Part shown: positions 1 through 10,000 of the stretch, piece by piece
Layout of the letters: each line of letters begins with the position of its first letter
Position numbering within the stretch: the first letter of the stretch is position 1
From: Paraflavitalea devenefica
GTDB taxonomy: Bacteria; Bacteroidota; Bacteroidia; Chitinophagales; Chitinophagaceae
Direction: 5' to 3'
Assembly (NCBI RefSeq): GCF_011759375.1
Contig: NZ_JAARML010000001.1
Coordinates: 682,001 to 746,000 of the forward strand
Length of the DNA stretch: 64,000 nt
Made by a program: the position numbers and the translations under genes
The notes under the pieces: model-generated
What the model was told of the DNA's origin: nothing
Database searches by the model: none
Seen by the model: the letters and a program-made list of their open reading frames with translations, nothing else

Positions 1-1
1 C

Positions 2-214
2 GACCTGCCGGCCAACGTGGATGTATGCGGCGAGAATGGGGAATACCATTCGTTTGTCTTTGACGGGCCTATATTCAACCATCCCATTCCCTATACCAAA
101 GGAGAAATCGTGTACAGGCGCTACGAAGCGCCGCAAACGACTGATAATTCCTGTAATCCCATGGACCAACCGTCCACCTATGGATTTTACTTTTGTGATT
201 TATTAATGCCATGA
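2..214 (+). CDS. Dph6-related ATP-pyrophosphatase, C-terminal fragment (cut by window edge)
   Basis: The reading frame is open from the first bases of the window and stops at 212-214, so only the last 70 or so residues are present. The visible DVCGENGEYHSFVFDGPIF stretch is the signature end of the diphthine-ammonia-ligase-like (MJ0570/TIGR00290) ATP-pyrophosphatases, whose adenylation (PP-loop) domain would lie outside the window. In Bacteroidota this paralogue often sits in cobalamin gene clusters, and here its TGA overlaps the cobT start codon (ATGA), implying translational coupling. Its true substrate is not established for bacteria; the name is by family only. Confidence 0.75.
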   Translation, partial: DLPANVDVCGENGEYHSFVFDGPIFNHPIPYTKGEIVYRRYEAPQTTDNSCNPMDQPSTYGFYFCDLLMP

Positions 215-1278
215 CAACAAATACTATTACCACCTCCTTACAGGAGCAGCTACAACATAAGATCAATAACAAGACAAAACCACCAGGCTCACTGGGCATA
301 CTGGAAGAGATTGCCCTGCGGGTGGGATTGATACAGGAAACCATCTCGCCGGTGATCAGCCTTCCGCATATTGTTGTTTTTGCAGGCGATCACGGCATTG
401 CCAAAACCGGCCTGGTGAATCCTTATCCGCAGGAAGTCACCGCCCAGATGGTATTGAACTTCCTGAATGGGGGCGCTGCTATCAATGTGTTTTGCCGCCA
501 GCACCATATTACCTTACAGGTAGTGGATGCCGGGGTGAACCATGAGCTCATTCCTCCTTCCTCGCAGCTTAAAGTAAAGGGCGGCGAAGTTTTTCTCGAT
601 GCTAAGATGGGATACGGTACGGGCAATTACCTCGAGGGGCCTGCCATGAGTGAGCAGGCTGCCCTGGCAGCTATTGAAAAGGGAAAGGCTGTTGTAAAGA
701 CCATTGCCGGTAAAGGCTGTAATTGCATTGGCTTTGGAGAAATGGGTATTGGCAATACCTCTTCGGCATCCCTGCTCATGAGCGCTGTTACCGGCATACC
801 GGTAGCCGATTGTGTGGGCCGGGGCACGGGTGTTAATGATGCACAATTAGAAATCAAGATAAGCACGCTGGAACAGGTGCATGCCTTACACCAGTTGCAC
901 CTGCTCCATGATCAGCCGGTTGCTTTATTGTCGAGAGCAGGCGGCTTTGAGATCGCTATGATGGCGGGCGCTTACCTCGAAGCAGCAGAGCAGAAGATGG
1001 TCATCGTGGTGGATGGGTTCATTGCTTCGGCCGCTTTATTGATAGCGCAACTGATCAACCCCTCCCTGTTGACATATTGTCTCTTTGCCCACACCAGTGG
1101 TGAGCGCGGGCATGAAAAGATGTTGCAGCACCTGCAGGCAAAAACAATGCTGCACCTTGGTATGCGGCTGGGAGAAGGTACCGGTGCGGCATTGGCCATT
1201 CCTTTAATACAATCTGCCGTTAAATTCCTGCAGGAAATGGCATCATTCGAATCGGCCGGCGTGTCGAATAAGGAGTAA
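211..1278 (+). CDS. cobT: Nicotinate-nucleotide--dimethylbenzimidazole phosphoribosyltransferase
   Basis: CobT transfers the phosphoribosyl group of nicotinate mononucleotide to a lower-ligand base such as dimethylbenzimidazole, giving alpha-ribazole phosphate for cobalamin nucleotide-loop assembly in the cytoplasm. The 355-residue length matches the family. Diagnostic segments are NKTKPPGSLG near the N-terminus, the FAGDHGIA motif around residue 57, the GFGEMGIGNTSSAS motif around residue 175 and a conserved C-terminal glutamate region (RLGEGTGAALA). It overlaps the preceding gene by 4 bp and is followed 1 bp later by cobS, so it is clearly in a salvage operon. Confidence 0.96.
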   Translation: MTTNTITTSLQEQLQHKINNKTKPPGSLGILEEIALRVGLIQETISPVISLPHIVVFAGDHGIAKTGLVNPYPQEVTAQMVLNFLNGGAAINVFCRQHHITLQVVDAGVNHELIPPSSQLKVKGGEVFLDAKMGYGTGNYLEGPAMSEQAALAAIEKGKAVVKTIAGKGCNCIGFGEMGIGNTSSASLLMSAVTGIPVADCVGRGTGVNDAQLEIKISTLEQVHALHQLHLLHDQPVALLSRAGGFEIAMMAGAYLEAAEQKMVIVVDGFIASAALLIAQLINPSLLTYCLFAHTSGERGHEKMLQHLQAKTMLHLGMRLGEGTGAALAIPLIQSAVKFLQEMASFESAGVSNKE

Positions 1279-1279
1279 T

Positions 1280-2092
1280 ATGAAAAAAGAGATACGCATA
1301 TTCTTTACGGCATTGATGTTCCTGACGCGCCTGCCGGTGCCAAAGTTTACCGATCACTCGCCCGAATACCTGGAGAAGTCGGCCAGGTACTTCCCACTCA
1401 TAGGTTGGATCGTTGCCGCCATCAGCGGCCTCACCTTCCTGGTATTCAACAAATATGTGAGTGAGGATATCGCCATACTGGCTTCCATTATTGCCGGTAT
1501 TTTCACCACCGGCGCTTTTCACGAAGATGGTTTTGCTGATGTATGTGATGCTTTTGGCGGCGGCTGGACAAAAGAGAAAATACTGGCCATCATGAAAGAC
1601 AGTCGCCTGGGCACCTATGGTGTTACGGGTCTTATTGGCATATTGGCAGCTAAATTCCTGCTGCTGAAAGAGCTGCCCAAGTTTACACCCGATCTTATTG
1701 ATCCCTCCCTCAATATCTTCCTCAACTATAAGAACTTTTTACTGGTGCTGGTAGCAGCGCACGCCATCAGCCGGTTGATGGGCGTGCTCACCATTTATTT
1801 TTTTGAGTACGTGACCGACCTGGATGGCAGCAAATCCAAACCGGTTACCAGCAGCAAACCTTCAATAGTTACTTTATTGATCGCCGCGCTTTTTGCCCTG
1901 CTGCCTTTTGCTTTCTTAAGCTGGCATTTTGCATTGGCAATCATTCCTGTAGTGCTGATCGCTTATCGCCTGGCCGGCTACTTTAAAAAATGGATCGGCG
2001 GCTATACCGGCGATTGCCTGGGCGCCATTCAACAGGTAAGCGAATTAACCTTCTATCTTGGAGTATTGATTGTTTGGCGATACATTATTTGA
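1280..2092 (+). CDS. cobS: Adenosylcobinamide-GDP ribazoletransferase (cobalamin synthase)
   Basis: CobS is the integral-membrane enzyme that joins adenosylcobinamide-GDP to alpha-ribazole (phosphate), the last joining step of cobalamin assembly. The 270-residue protein shows the family start (FFTALMFLTRLPVP), the acidic metal-binding stretch GAFHEDGFADVCDAFGGG near residue 80, and the KDSRLGTYG motif shortly after. Several hydrophobic segments follow, and the end carries GYTGDCLGAIQQVSE. The gene starts one base after the cobT stop and belongs to the same operon. Confidence 0.96.
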   Translation: MKKEIRIFFTALMFLTRLPVPKFTDHSPEYLEKSARYFPLIGWIVAAISGLTFLVFNKYVSEDIAILASIIAGIFTTGAFHEDGFADVCDAFGGGWTKEKILAIMKDSRLGTYGVTGLIGILAAKFLLLKELPKFTPDLIDPSLNIFLNYKNFLLVLVAAHAISRLMGVLTIYFFEYVTDLDGSKSKPVTSSKPSIVTLLIAALFALLPFAFLSWHFALAIIPVVLIAYRLAGYFKKWIGGYTGDCLGAIQQVSELTFYLGVLIVWRYII

Positions 2093-2104
2093 TTGGGGGT
2101 CCCT

Positions 2105-2132
2105 ATTCTGAATTCTGGATTCTGGATTCTTC
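2105..2132. repeat. 28-bp heptad element, ATTCTGG units (cobS-cobC spacer)
   Basis: Four consecutive 7-bp units run from 2105 to 2132: ATTCTGA, ATTCTGG twice, and a degenerate ATTCTTC. The element fills most of the 54-bp gap between cobS and cobC. It belongs to the set of intercistronic elements of the same length and period described in the findings. Confidence 0.75.
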
Positions 2133-2146
2133 CGTATTATTGCGTC

Positions 2147-2749
2147 ATGAGCATTTATGTGATCCGCCATACCACACCACTGATTGAAAAGGGCATTTGT
2201 TATGGTCAGGCTGATATTGACGTTACAGAGCAATTCGAAGAAGAGGCTGGCATTATCCGTCAATACCTTCCGCCCGATCTGCAACAGGTCTATTCCAGTC
2301 CGCTGCAGCGGTGCAGGAAGCTGGCAGCGCATTTATTCCCGGAACATCGTATTCAACTGGACCATGACCTGAAAGAGATCAATTGCGGGGAATGGGAATT
2401 GCTGCACTGGGATGATATTCCGCGGGAAGTGATTGACCCCTGGATGAGTGATTATGTGAATGTGTGTATACCGGGCGGCGAAAGTTATGTGCACCTGTAT
2501 GAGCGGGTGACCCGTTGTTTTGATACGGTAGCAGCCACCGGCCAGGAAGCGGCGATCGTTACCCATGGCGGCGTGATCAGGAGTATACTGGCCCATATTA
2601 CTGGTACCTCCCTGCTCAATTCCTTCGCCGCTTTTTCACTGCATTATGGCTGTGTGGTAAAGATTGACCGGCAGGAAAATGGCCTTGTTTATGAAATGCT
2701 GTCCAATATCAGTACCGGTAAGGAGCAGCATAAGCCGAGTTATAAATAG
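2147..2749 (+). CDS. cobC: Alpha-ribazole phosphatase, histidine phosphatase superfamily
   Basis: CobC removes the phosphate from alpha-ribazole 5'-phosphate (or adenosylcobalamin phosphate) in the cobalamin nucleotide-loop pathway. The phosphoglycerate-mutase fold is marked by the catalytic IRHTTP start, the SSPLQRC motif near residue 48, ELHWDD-type acidic residues and the second catalytic histidine in VTHGGVIRS around residue 147. The chosen ATG gives 200 residues; an upstream TTG at 2093 would add 18 residues translated from the heptad element and is rejected. It closes the cob operon. Confidence 0.9.
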   Translation: MSIYVIRHTTPLIEKGICYGQADIDVTEQFEEEAGIIRQYLPPDLQQVYSSPLQRCRKLAAHLFPEHRIQLDHDLKEINCGEWELLHWDDIPREVIDPWMSDYVNVCIPGGESYVHLYERVTRCFDTVAATGQEAAIVTHGGVIRSILAHITGTSLLNSFAAFSLHYGCVVKIDRQENGLVYEMLSNISTGKEQHKPSYK

Positions 2750-2788
2750 TACCTTGTACGATCATTTGCCAGCATAAACCGGACACTT

Positions 2789-3367
2789 ATGAACTTTCGC
2801 CTGGAAGACCTGATAACTGTTACCTTCACCTTATTTGCGATCATTGATATTTTGGGGTCTATACCCCTGCTCATTACGCTGAAACAGAAAATGGGCGGCA
2901 TTGATGAAGGGAAGGCCACGCTCGTATCCGGTGGTCTGATGATCCTGTTCCTGCTGGTCGGCGAGAAGTTCCTGCAAGTGCTGGGATTGGATGTGGGGTC
3001 TTTTGCCGTGGGCGGCGCTATCGTGATCTTCATCCTGGGACTGGAAATGGTGCTGGGCATTGAATTTTTTAAAAGTGAAGCGGATGCCAAATCCGGCACC
3101 ATTGTACCCATTGCTTTTCCGCTGATTGCGGGTTCCGGTACGCTAACCACCATTATTTCCCTGCCGGCCAATTACAGCAAATGGGTGGTTTTCTTCGGTA
3201 TTTTGATTAACCTGGTGATTGTTTACGTTGTTTTGAAATCCCTGACCTATATTGCGAAACTTTTGGGACCGGGAGGATTGTTGGCGGTGAGAAAGTTTTT
3301 TGGCGTAATTTTGCTCGCCATTGCCGTAAAAATCTTTGCAAGCAATGTCGGCGGATTGATCAAATAG
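2789..3367 (+). CDS. MarC family integral membrane protein
   Basis: This 192-residue protein has about six hydrophobic membrane segments and the MarC/YhgN-family pattern. Examples are an N-terminal FAIIDILGSIPLLITL segment, KSGTIVPIAFPLIAGSGTLTTII around residues 107-130, and an ending with a conserved FGVILLAIAVK segment. The biochemical role of MarC proteins is not established despite the historical link to antibiotic resistance. It lies 40 bp downstream of cobC on the same strand and may be co-transcribed, but nothing ties it to cobalamin. Confidence 0.88.
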   Translation: MNFRLEDLITVTFTLFAIIDILGSIPLLITLKQKMGGIDEGKATLVSGGLMILFLLVGEKFLQVLGLDVGSFAVGGAIVIFILGLEMVLGIEFFKSEADAKSGTIVPIAFPLIAGSGTLTTIISLPANYSKWVVFFGILINLVIVYVVLKSLTYIAKLLGPGGLLAVRKFFGVILLAIAVKIFASNVGGLIK

Positions 3368-3374
3368 TGTATTT

Positions 3375-3446
3375 GGCTTCGTAGTACAATGGATAGTATA
3401 AGAGTTTCCGAAGCTCCAGATCCAGGTTCGATTCCTGGCGAAGCCA
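3375..3446 (+). tRNA. tRNA-Arg (anticodon CCG)
   Basis: A complete cloverleaf can be folded by hand. The acceptor arms GGCTTCG and CGAAGCC pair perfectly. The D arm is GTAC/GTAT, the anticodon loop is TTCCGAA with CCG at 3408-3410, and the T arm is CCAGG-TTCGATT-CCTGG. The discriminator base is A3446 and no CCA is encoded. The anticodon stem has one A-C mismatch at its base. CCG decodes the arginine codon CGG. Confidence 0.93.
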
Positions 3447-3471
3447 CTTCGATAGGCCTTAAGTTATGATG

Positions 3472-3499
3472 AGGTTGCCTTAAACAGGCAGCCTTTTTT
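3472..3499 (+). terminator. Rho-independent terminator after tRNA-Arg
   Basis: AGGTTGCCT (3472-3480) pairs with AGGCAGCCT (3486-3494), with one G-T wobble, across a 5-nt loop and runs directly into a T tract. It is 26 bp downstream of the tRNA. Confidence 0.8.
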
Positions 3500-3544
3500 C
3501 TTGCGTATTGGGGTTCCCAATTACAAGGATACCGGCCACAAACT

Positions 3545-3572
3545 GAAAAAGCGTTCGATCGAACGCTTTTTC
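3545..3572. terminator. Perfect 28-bp palindrome, probable bidirectional terminator
   Basis: GAAAAAGCGTTCGA followed by TCGAACGCTTTTTC is a perfect self-complementary sequence, with A and T tracts at both ends. It separates the rightward tRNA unit from the leftward SusCD locus, so it could stop transcripts from both sides. Confidence 0.65.
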
Positions 3573-3615
3573 GTAGTTGACTGTCCAGTTTTGGGTACGG
3601 CTCCTGGTATTCAAT

Positions 3616-5295
3616 CTATTTTTGAGGCCTGGCCTGCATTGATAAACTTACTGTATTTCTTTTCGGGCTAAGCCTGAATACAACCCCGTTTCCGGGCTTT
3701 GAAAATCTTCCTGACAGGGCAGTAACCTGGTAATCAAAATTTTCAAAGCTGCATGCCAGTTTTTCCTGCGATATACTGTTAAAGGGTATTTTGGCACCAG
3801 GGGCCACATTCAAGTCAAAATACCAATTGACAGCAGCATTGCCTGTCAACCTGATGTAGATGTTTTTCTCTTTAAGCTCTATCTGAAGCTTTCCTCCTGC
3901 TTTGAGTGGCCAGGAAACAAACACGGTTTCTTTACCAACGTTGGTAATAAAGGGGTCGTCGCCTTTGAGCAGCACTTCCTTTCCCTTGGTAACACCCATA
4001 AGACGCATACCTGCTAACTGATCGGGCTTGCTCCAGAGATATCCGTCCACAACAGGCAGTGTAAAAAAGCTGCATTCGTTGGAGGTGGCAGTTTTTGTCG
4101 TATATATATCTTCAAAATCTTCATTGAACAGGTGTATATCCCGGATGCGCAGAGTGCTATCTTCCCAAAGTATATTGATCCTGTAAAAACGGCTGTTGTA
4201 CCATAAGGTCTTCCGGTTGCTACCTTTTATATCTTTGGTAACAGCAAACGAAGTGGGAGGCGTTATGGGGTAATTTGATTTGAACCATTTACCTGATTGT
4301 TCCATTGTCTCCAGTCTTATCTTCCCTGCTTCCCGCAAACTTGCCAGCAAGGGCATCTGGATCTCAAAACCTTTCTCCATCCCACTCCAGGTAAAGGAAT
4401 TTTCCTGTCCGGCTTGTGTATAATTAAAGCCCAGGGCCGGGTCGTTGGCAAATGTTGTAAGGAACCAGTTAACCCAGGTTTCGTTACCACCTGCCTGGTC
4501 ATAAACGGGTTCAAGCGTTATAACGCCCTGCCTCCGGGAATTGATGCCCTGGTCATACTGGCGTACAGGGTCGCTTCCCAATAGGCGGAATACCGGAACA
4601 GGTATTTGTTTCTCTGCATGCTGTGCGGGCATATAGGAATTGATCTTACTGGGGTAATAGGCCTGGTTCCAATAACCGCCCCATAGGGTATAGCCATCTG
4701 TTCCATATTGGTCTTTACAGTTGGCTGAAGCAGTGATATGATACTTTTCCCATAGGTAATTCAGGGTGTGCGCGTCAATAAACCAGGAGGCTACCGAGCG
4801 GGGGTAGTAACCGAAAATGCGTTTGAATTCTTCCATGTAAACATCTGCAATCCTTTCGCGTTCTGCCGGGGTATAGCCGGTAGAAAAACCAACGTCTGCA
4901 TGCCAGTCCCAGGGATAGCGGCCGCGCCATCTAAGTCCGGCCTTTTCAACCAGGGGCTGGGGCAATTCCCACCAGGCGCCTATTTCAAAAGAATCTGCAG
5001 GCAGGCTTTTCAACAACGTTTGATACCGGGTGTCTATAAGGGCATCGTATTGCAAAAGGAAAGTGCCGGGAACCCGGTATTTCTTCATGATCTCTACCTG
5101 TTTTACTACAGTCTGGTATAAAACATCCTGGGTTATCCTGGGGTCCCGGGGTTCCAGCAACCTGATGAAATTAACGACATTAACGATCTTGGGCTCCGGG
5201 GTCTTTTTGTTATTAATTTCTTTTTGCCCGGCAGCATGAAAACAAAAACAAGTAATGGTCAGGGAACAGATGAATACTCTTTTTATCAGGATCAT
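3616..5295 (-). CDS. Secreted NodB/GH57-like putative carbohydrate-active protein
   Basis: The start at 5295 gives a clean signal peptide (hydrophobic ICSLTITCFCF core ending in AAGQ); an earlier start 17 codons upstream would spoil it. The mature protein of about 535 residues begins with a region resembling the (beta/alpha)-barrel of polysaccharide deacetylase and GH57-type enzymes. Visible features are VNFIRLLEPRDPR, a GAWWELPQPLVEKAG stretch, a WDWHADVGFSTGYTPAER stretch with a candidate metal-binding D-x-H-x-D, and SVASWFIDAHTLNYL. The C-terminal third looks like a beta-sandwich. It follows SusD by 78 bp and probably acts on the sugar imported by this locus. I cannot assign an exact CAZy family. 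Confidence 0.6.
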   Translation of the reverse strand: MILIKRVFICSLTITCFCFHAAGQKEINNKKTPEPKIVNVVNFIRLLEPRDPRITQDVLYQTVVKQVEIMKKYRVPGTFLLQYDALIDTRYQTLLKSLPADSFEIGAWWELPQPLVEKAGLRWRGRYPWDWHADVGFSTGYTPAERERIADVYMEEFKRIFGYYPRSVASWFIDAHTLNYLWEKYHITASANCKDQYGTDGYTLWGGYWNQAYYPSKINSYMPAQHAEKQIPVPVFRLLGSDPVRQYDQGINSRRQGVITLEPVYDQAGGNETWVNWFLTTFANDPALGFNYTQAGQENSFTWSGMEKGFEIQMPLLASLREAGKIRLETMEQSGKWFKSNYPITPPTSFAVTKDIKGSNRKTLWYNSRFYRINILWEDSTLRIRDIHLFNEDFEDIYTTKTATSNECSFFTLPVVDGYLWSKPDQLAGMRLMGVTKGKEVLLKGDDPFITNVGKETVFVSWPLKAGGKLQIELKEKNIYIRLTGNAAVNWYFDLNVAPGAKIPFNSISQEKLACSFENFDYQVTALSGRFSKPGNGVVFRLSPKRNTVSLSMQARPQK

Positions 5296-5373
5296 ATAGG
5301 TTGTATCGTAATGAAGAAATGCTGACATAAAACAGACAGGCAACATACGATTGCCTGCCTGTTTTTGGGATGA

Positions 5374-7089
5374 TTACCAATTAGGGTTTTGTTCCAGCTT
5401 TTTGCCGTTCGCAGCATAGAATGCAACTTCTTTGGTTGGTAAGGGTTGAAGATAATCCTTTGCCGGATCGAACTTGCGCCCCTTTTCTGCAATCAAAAAA
5501 CCGTTGGCATCCACTCTCGACAGAAAGGAGGGATCGTTATAAGGCGCCTTTGTGGCCCAGTCGGTACCTGTGATCTTTATGCCTTTTACATCCTGCGGCA
5601 ATTCGGTTTCGGCAGTTTTCCACCGGCGGATATCATCGTACCTGAAACCTTCCAGCGCTAGTTCAACCGTGCGTTCACGGCGCAGCTCGGTGCGCATATC
5701 GAGGCTGTTCGCGGTGATGAAACTGTTGGTAAGATGGGGCATATTTACCCGGTCCCTGAGCTTATTGATAGAAAGATCAAGATCATTATCGGTTATGATA
5801 CCATTTTTCTCGTACAAGGCTTCTGCATAGATCAGCAGAACTTCCGCATAACGAATGAGGTGACGATCGAAATCAAACAGGCTTCCATCACCCATACGTC
5901 CGGAGTTATTGGCAACGGGGTCTTCCGACATGTACTTATAAAGTATATAGCCCGTATTAAAATTTCGTTGCGGTTTGTCGGGCCAATTGGCCACTTTATT
6001 AACCGGATTGAATACGCGGTTGGTTAAAGTGCCAGGAATGATCATGGTCATTGTCATGCGCGGGTCCCTATCCTGGAATTCGCTGATAAAAGTTTGGTAC
6101 CCCTGAAATACAGTGCCGGGGACAGTAATAGGAAGCCCGTTTTTATCCAGGTACATATCCACCATCTTGCGTGTAGGATTATAACCATCCTGATCATACA
6201 TGTAAGGCGCGTCGTGTCCCAGGATATTGCGTGCATACCGCCGGTCTAAAATGGATTCTTTTGAATCGTCTCCGGCTTCGAGAAAAAGGTAACGGTAGCT
6301 TTCTGCGCCACGCCCCTGGTAGAGCTCATAAACATTGCTGTTGATTAATTCGCGAGAGTCAGCAATGGCCCTGTCCAGGTAGGCGTCCGCGCTGGCATCG
6401 CCCCTGAACTTTTCCCAGGTACCTTCAAAAAGGGCCACCCGGGAAGCCAATGCCAGTGCGGCGCCCTGGGTGATCCTGCCGACATCACCAGCCGGCAGGG
6501 CAGACTGAGCCGGCAAATCGTTTTTGGCCTCTTCCAGGTCTTTGAGAATAAAGTCGGCGGTTTCCTTGCGACTTGATCTGGGAGTAAACAGTTCAGGGTC
6601 GCCGGTGGAAAGTACTTTGGCGATCAGGGGAACACCTCCATAAATTCTTAACAGTTTCCAATAATACCAGGCCCGGAAGAATTTTGCTTCTGCGACATAT
6701 CTTTTTATTTCCGCGTCAGTGGAGCCGGCACCTTTTTCAATGATCTTGTTAGCAGACCGGATATTACCATAGCTGCCGTTCCATTGACCTGAATTTTCTG
6801 CAGGCTGGTAAGATCCGTTACTGACCGTATTGGGAACATTAAAAGCGATATCGGATTCGGTATCTTCCGTACCAAACCTGTCTAAACCATTGTACAAATT
6901 ATTGGCGGCGAGTTTGAAGTCATTGCCTGTTTTCCAGAATGTAGCGTCGGTCACACTGTCCTGTGATACCAGATTAAGGTCTTTGTTACAACCGCTCCAG
7001 GCAATGGCGGCGAGCAACAGCCAGTACATCCTATACCTGTTAACAGGCGCCGGCCAAACCGTTTTCCAGCAAAAAGAATTATTTTTCAT
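5374..7089 (-). CDS. SusD/RagB-family glycan-binding lipoprotein
   Basis: SusD proteins sit as a lid on the SusC pore at the cell surface and capture oligosaccharides. The 571-residue protein has a lipoprotein signal with the lipobox AWSGC near residue 34. It continues with the family opening DLNLVSQDSVTDATFWKT, TPR-rich helices (AEAKFFRAWYYWKLLRIYGGVPLI) and the C-terminal LRRERTVELALEGFRYDDIRRW signature. The start at 7089 lies 10 bp after the susC stop; an internal ATG at 7029 would give a shorter signal. It is cotranscribed with the receptor. Confidence 0.94.
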   Translation of the reverse strand: MKNNSFCWKTVWPAPVNRYRMYWLLLAAIAWSGCNKDLNLVSQDSVTDATFWKTGNDFKLAANNLYNGLDRFGTEDTESDIAFNVPNTVSNGSYQPAENSGQWNGSYGNIRSANKIIEKGAGSTDAEIKRYVAEAKFFRAWYYWKLLRIYGGVPLIAKVLSTGDPELFTPRSSRKETADFILKDLEEAKNDLPAQSALPAGDVGRITQGAALALASRVALFEGTWEKFRGDASADAYLDRAIADSRELINSNVYELYQGRGAESYRYLFLEAGDDSKESILDRRYARNILGHDAPYMYDQDGYNPTRKMVDMYLDKNGLPITVPGTVFQGYQTFISEFQDRDPRMTMTMIIPGTLTNRVFNPVNKVANWPDKPQRNFNTGYILYKYMSEDPVANNSGRMGDGSLFDFDRHLIRYAEVLLIYAEALYEKNGIITDNDLDLSINKLRDRVNMPHLTNSFITANSLDMRTELRRERTVELALEGFRYDDIRRWKTAETELPQDVKGIKITGTDWATKAPYNDPSFLSRVDANGFLIAEKGRKFDPAKDYLQPLPTKEVAFYAANGKKLEQNPNW

Positions 7090-7099
7090 GTTGCGTAGA

Positions 7100-10000
7100 T
7101 TAGAATTTTACGTTTAAACCCAATGAATACACTTTGTTGAATGGATAGGTCCCTTCATTCCGATACCCGTCCTCAGGATCAAAATTTCCGCCCAGCGTGC
7201 CTTTTGAAAAGGTAAACAGGTCCTGTCCGCTGAAATAGATGCGCGCTGATTTTATTTTGACGGCATTGGTAACTGAAGCGGGCAGTGTATAACCGAGGGT
7301 AATTAGTTTTACACGCAGGTACGATACATTTTGCAGTGTCATTGCGGAGGGGCGATAGTTATAGTTCTTTACGTCGTCATATCCCACGTTGCCGGGGAGG
7401 TACCGGGGATAAGGTGCATCGGGCCTGTCAGGAGACCAGGTCTTGCCGTAATAGTATTGCAGCGAAGGCCAGAAAAAAGTATTAGGCTGACTGATAGCCC
7501 CTTCGTAAATAACATTACGCTTACCAACGCCCTGCAGGAACAGTTGCAGATCAAAGGCCTTATAGCCTACGTTAAAGTTCGCAGAATAAGTGAACCGCGG
7601 CATCAGGTTACCCAGGTAAACCATGTCTCCTGCCAGCCCCTTGGTTTTGTCTCCAAATGCAGTCAGCTTGCCGTCGCCGTCCACATCTTTATACATCACA
7701 TCCCCGAAGCTTATCCGGGAAGGAATGCCCTGCAGTTTTTTGTAATCATCCAGTTGTTTCTGTGTTTTGATAATGCCGTCATATACATAACCGAAATAAG
7801 AGTAGATAGGAAAACCTTGCCTGAACTGGTTCAGGCCTTCTCCGTAATTGTCGGTATTCTTCAATTCAACAAGCTTGTTCTTATTGTCACTCAACTGCAG
7901 CGTAACACTGTACCTGAAATCTTTAACCTGGTCTTTCCAGGTAACGATCATTTCAAAACCTTTTGTATCCAGCTTGCCCTGGTTGGTAGAGGGAGGTGTG
8001 GCGCCGTAAACCGCAGGAACAGCGACATTCACCAGCATGTCATTATTAATTTTGTTGTAGTAATCAAAAGAGAAGCTCAGCCTCGATTTGAGGACGGAGA
8101 GGTCAAGACCAATATTGCGGGTTTCGATTGTTTCCCAGGTCCTGTCTGAAGATGCCGGGTTTGCATTAGCCCCGGTTAATCCTGCATTGGGAGCGCCCAG
8201 TGGATAGTTGCCACCAATGGTCACCAACGGGATATAATCATACAGACCCAGTTGACCTATTTCCTGGTTGCCCATTTTACCGTAAGACAATCTCACTTTC
8301 AGCAAGTCGAAGACCTTGAGGTTCCTGATGAAATTTTCTTCTGAAAGGTTATAGGCTAAAGCTCCGGAAGGGAATACGGCGCTCCAGCGTTTTTCCGGCG
8401 CGAACTTGGAGCTTCCGTCCGCACGGGCGGTAAAGTCCACTACCAGCTTTTCTTTGAAAGTATAGCTTAGCCTGCCGAAATAGGAGGCAAGCGCCTGGTT
8501 GTTCAGGTAGCCGGAAAAGTTAGCATAAGCCGCCTTGGTCCTGTCTGCCAGATTAAGGGTAAAAATATCATTGCTTGTAAAGTTATAGCCGTTGGTGGAC
8601 TGGCCTTCCCGTTTAGTCTGTTCCAACGAAGCGCCTCCCATGAAGTTTATACGATGGTCGCCTCCCAGATCTTTGGTATAATCCAGGTATAGCTGGTATA
8701 GCTTGTTCAAAGATTTATCATTGGCGTAATTAGCGGAATTGGGCGTATTACGCACGTCCTGGATCCCGCCCGCCCAATTGTAGCGGGTGATCGTCCGGTT
8801 GGTGGTGCTGCGGTTCTGGTAATCCAGTCTCACTGCTGCCTGACCCGTTAGTTTAAGACCCGGTATAATGGTGTAATCTATTTTGATATTTGAACCAAAT
8901 CTCGACAGGTTGCTCAAGCTGGTCCCTCCTTCTTCCAAATACTGGGCAGGACCTTCGTAGCCCTGATAGCCATAGAATTGCCCCAGCGGGTTATAGACAG
9001 GTTGATAGGGAAACTGCCTGGTTACATTGGTGAGGGCACTACCTAACAGGGTTGGGGTAACTACTGCCCGGTTGTCAAAGTACGATCTCGTTTCAACCGA
9101 CAAACGGCTGCTCAATTTGAAATCATAGTTCAGGCGGAGATTATACCCATCGGATTTGTTGACCCCATAACGTACAACACCATTATCACGGACATAGCCA
9201 ACAGACAAAAGATAGTTATTATTGTCCCCGCCACCGGAAACGCTGATATTGTGGATGTGCTGCGTGGCGTTTTTGTACACCACTTTATTCCAGTTGGTAT
9301 AACCATAAAAACCGGGATAGTTAGTAACTCCATAGTTCCATCCGGTGGGATCTGGTGCGGCATTGTTCTTTATTTTGTCGAAGACTTCCTGCGGGAAGCC
9401 ATTGATGCCGGCATTGCGCAAGCCTTCGTCCATGAATTCAGCAAACTCAAGGGTGTTTTGCATCTTTCTTAAGTAGGTGGGTGTCTTATAGCCCACGTTG
9501 GCAGTATAGGTCACAGAAGGAGGGCCTTTCCGACCGCGTTTGGTTGTAACAAGGATCACGCCATTGGCTGCCCTTGCTCCATAAATAGCTGCTGCTGCAT
9601 CTTTAAGAACGGTCACTTCGGCAATGTCGTTGGTATTGATCGTATTGATGTCGCCAGGTATCCCATCAAGCAGGACCAATGGCTCATTACCATTCACGGA
9701 AGAAAACCCCCTGACCTGGAAACCATAGGTAGTGCTTCCCGGCTGCCCGCTTGCTTTGGTGATCGTTAAGCCTGGAATGGCACCCTGCAACGCGTCATAA
9801 CTATTGTTTAAAGGCCTGCTTTCAAAGACTTCGGACTTGACAGTTGAGATGGCGCCCGTGATAGCACCTTTGGCCCTGGTGCCATAACCGACCACTACAA
9901 CAGCATCAAGGTTAACCTCTATCCTGGTCAGGCTTATGTCGAATGTTGTTTTTTCCCCGATGATGACCTTTTTCGTCCGGAATCCCAGATGGGAAATAAC

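Noticed and set aside
3247..3447. Leftward frame reading MASPGIEPGSGASE
   Set aside because: It is translation of the complement of tRNA-Arg, a common false gene.
7331..8149. 272-codon frame antisense to the SusC receptor
   Set aside because: Shadow of the receptor coding sequence; no start context or domain.
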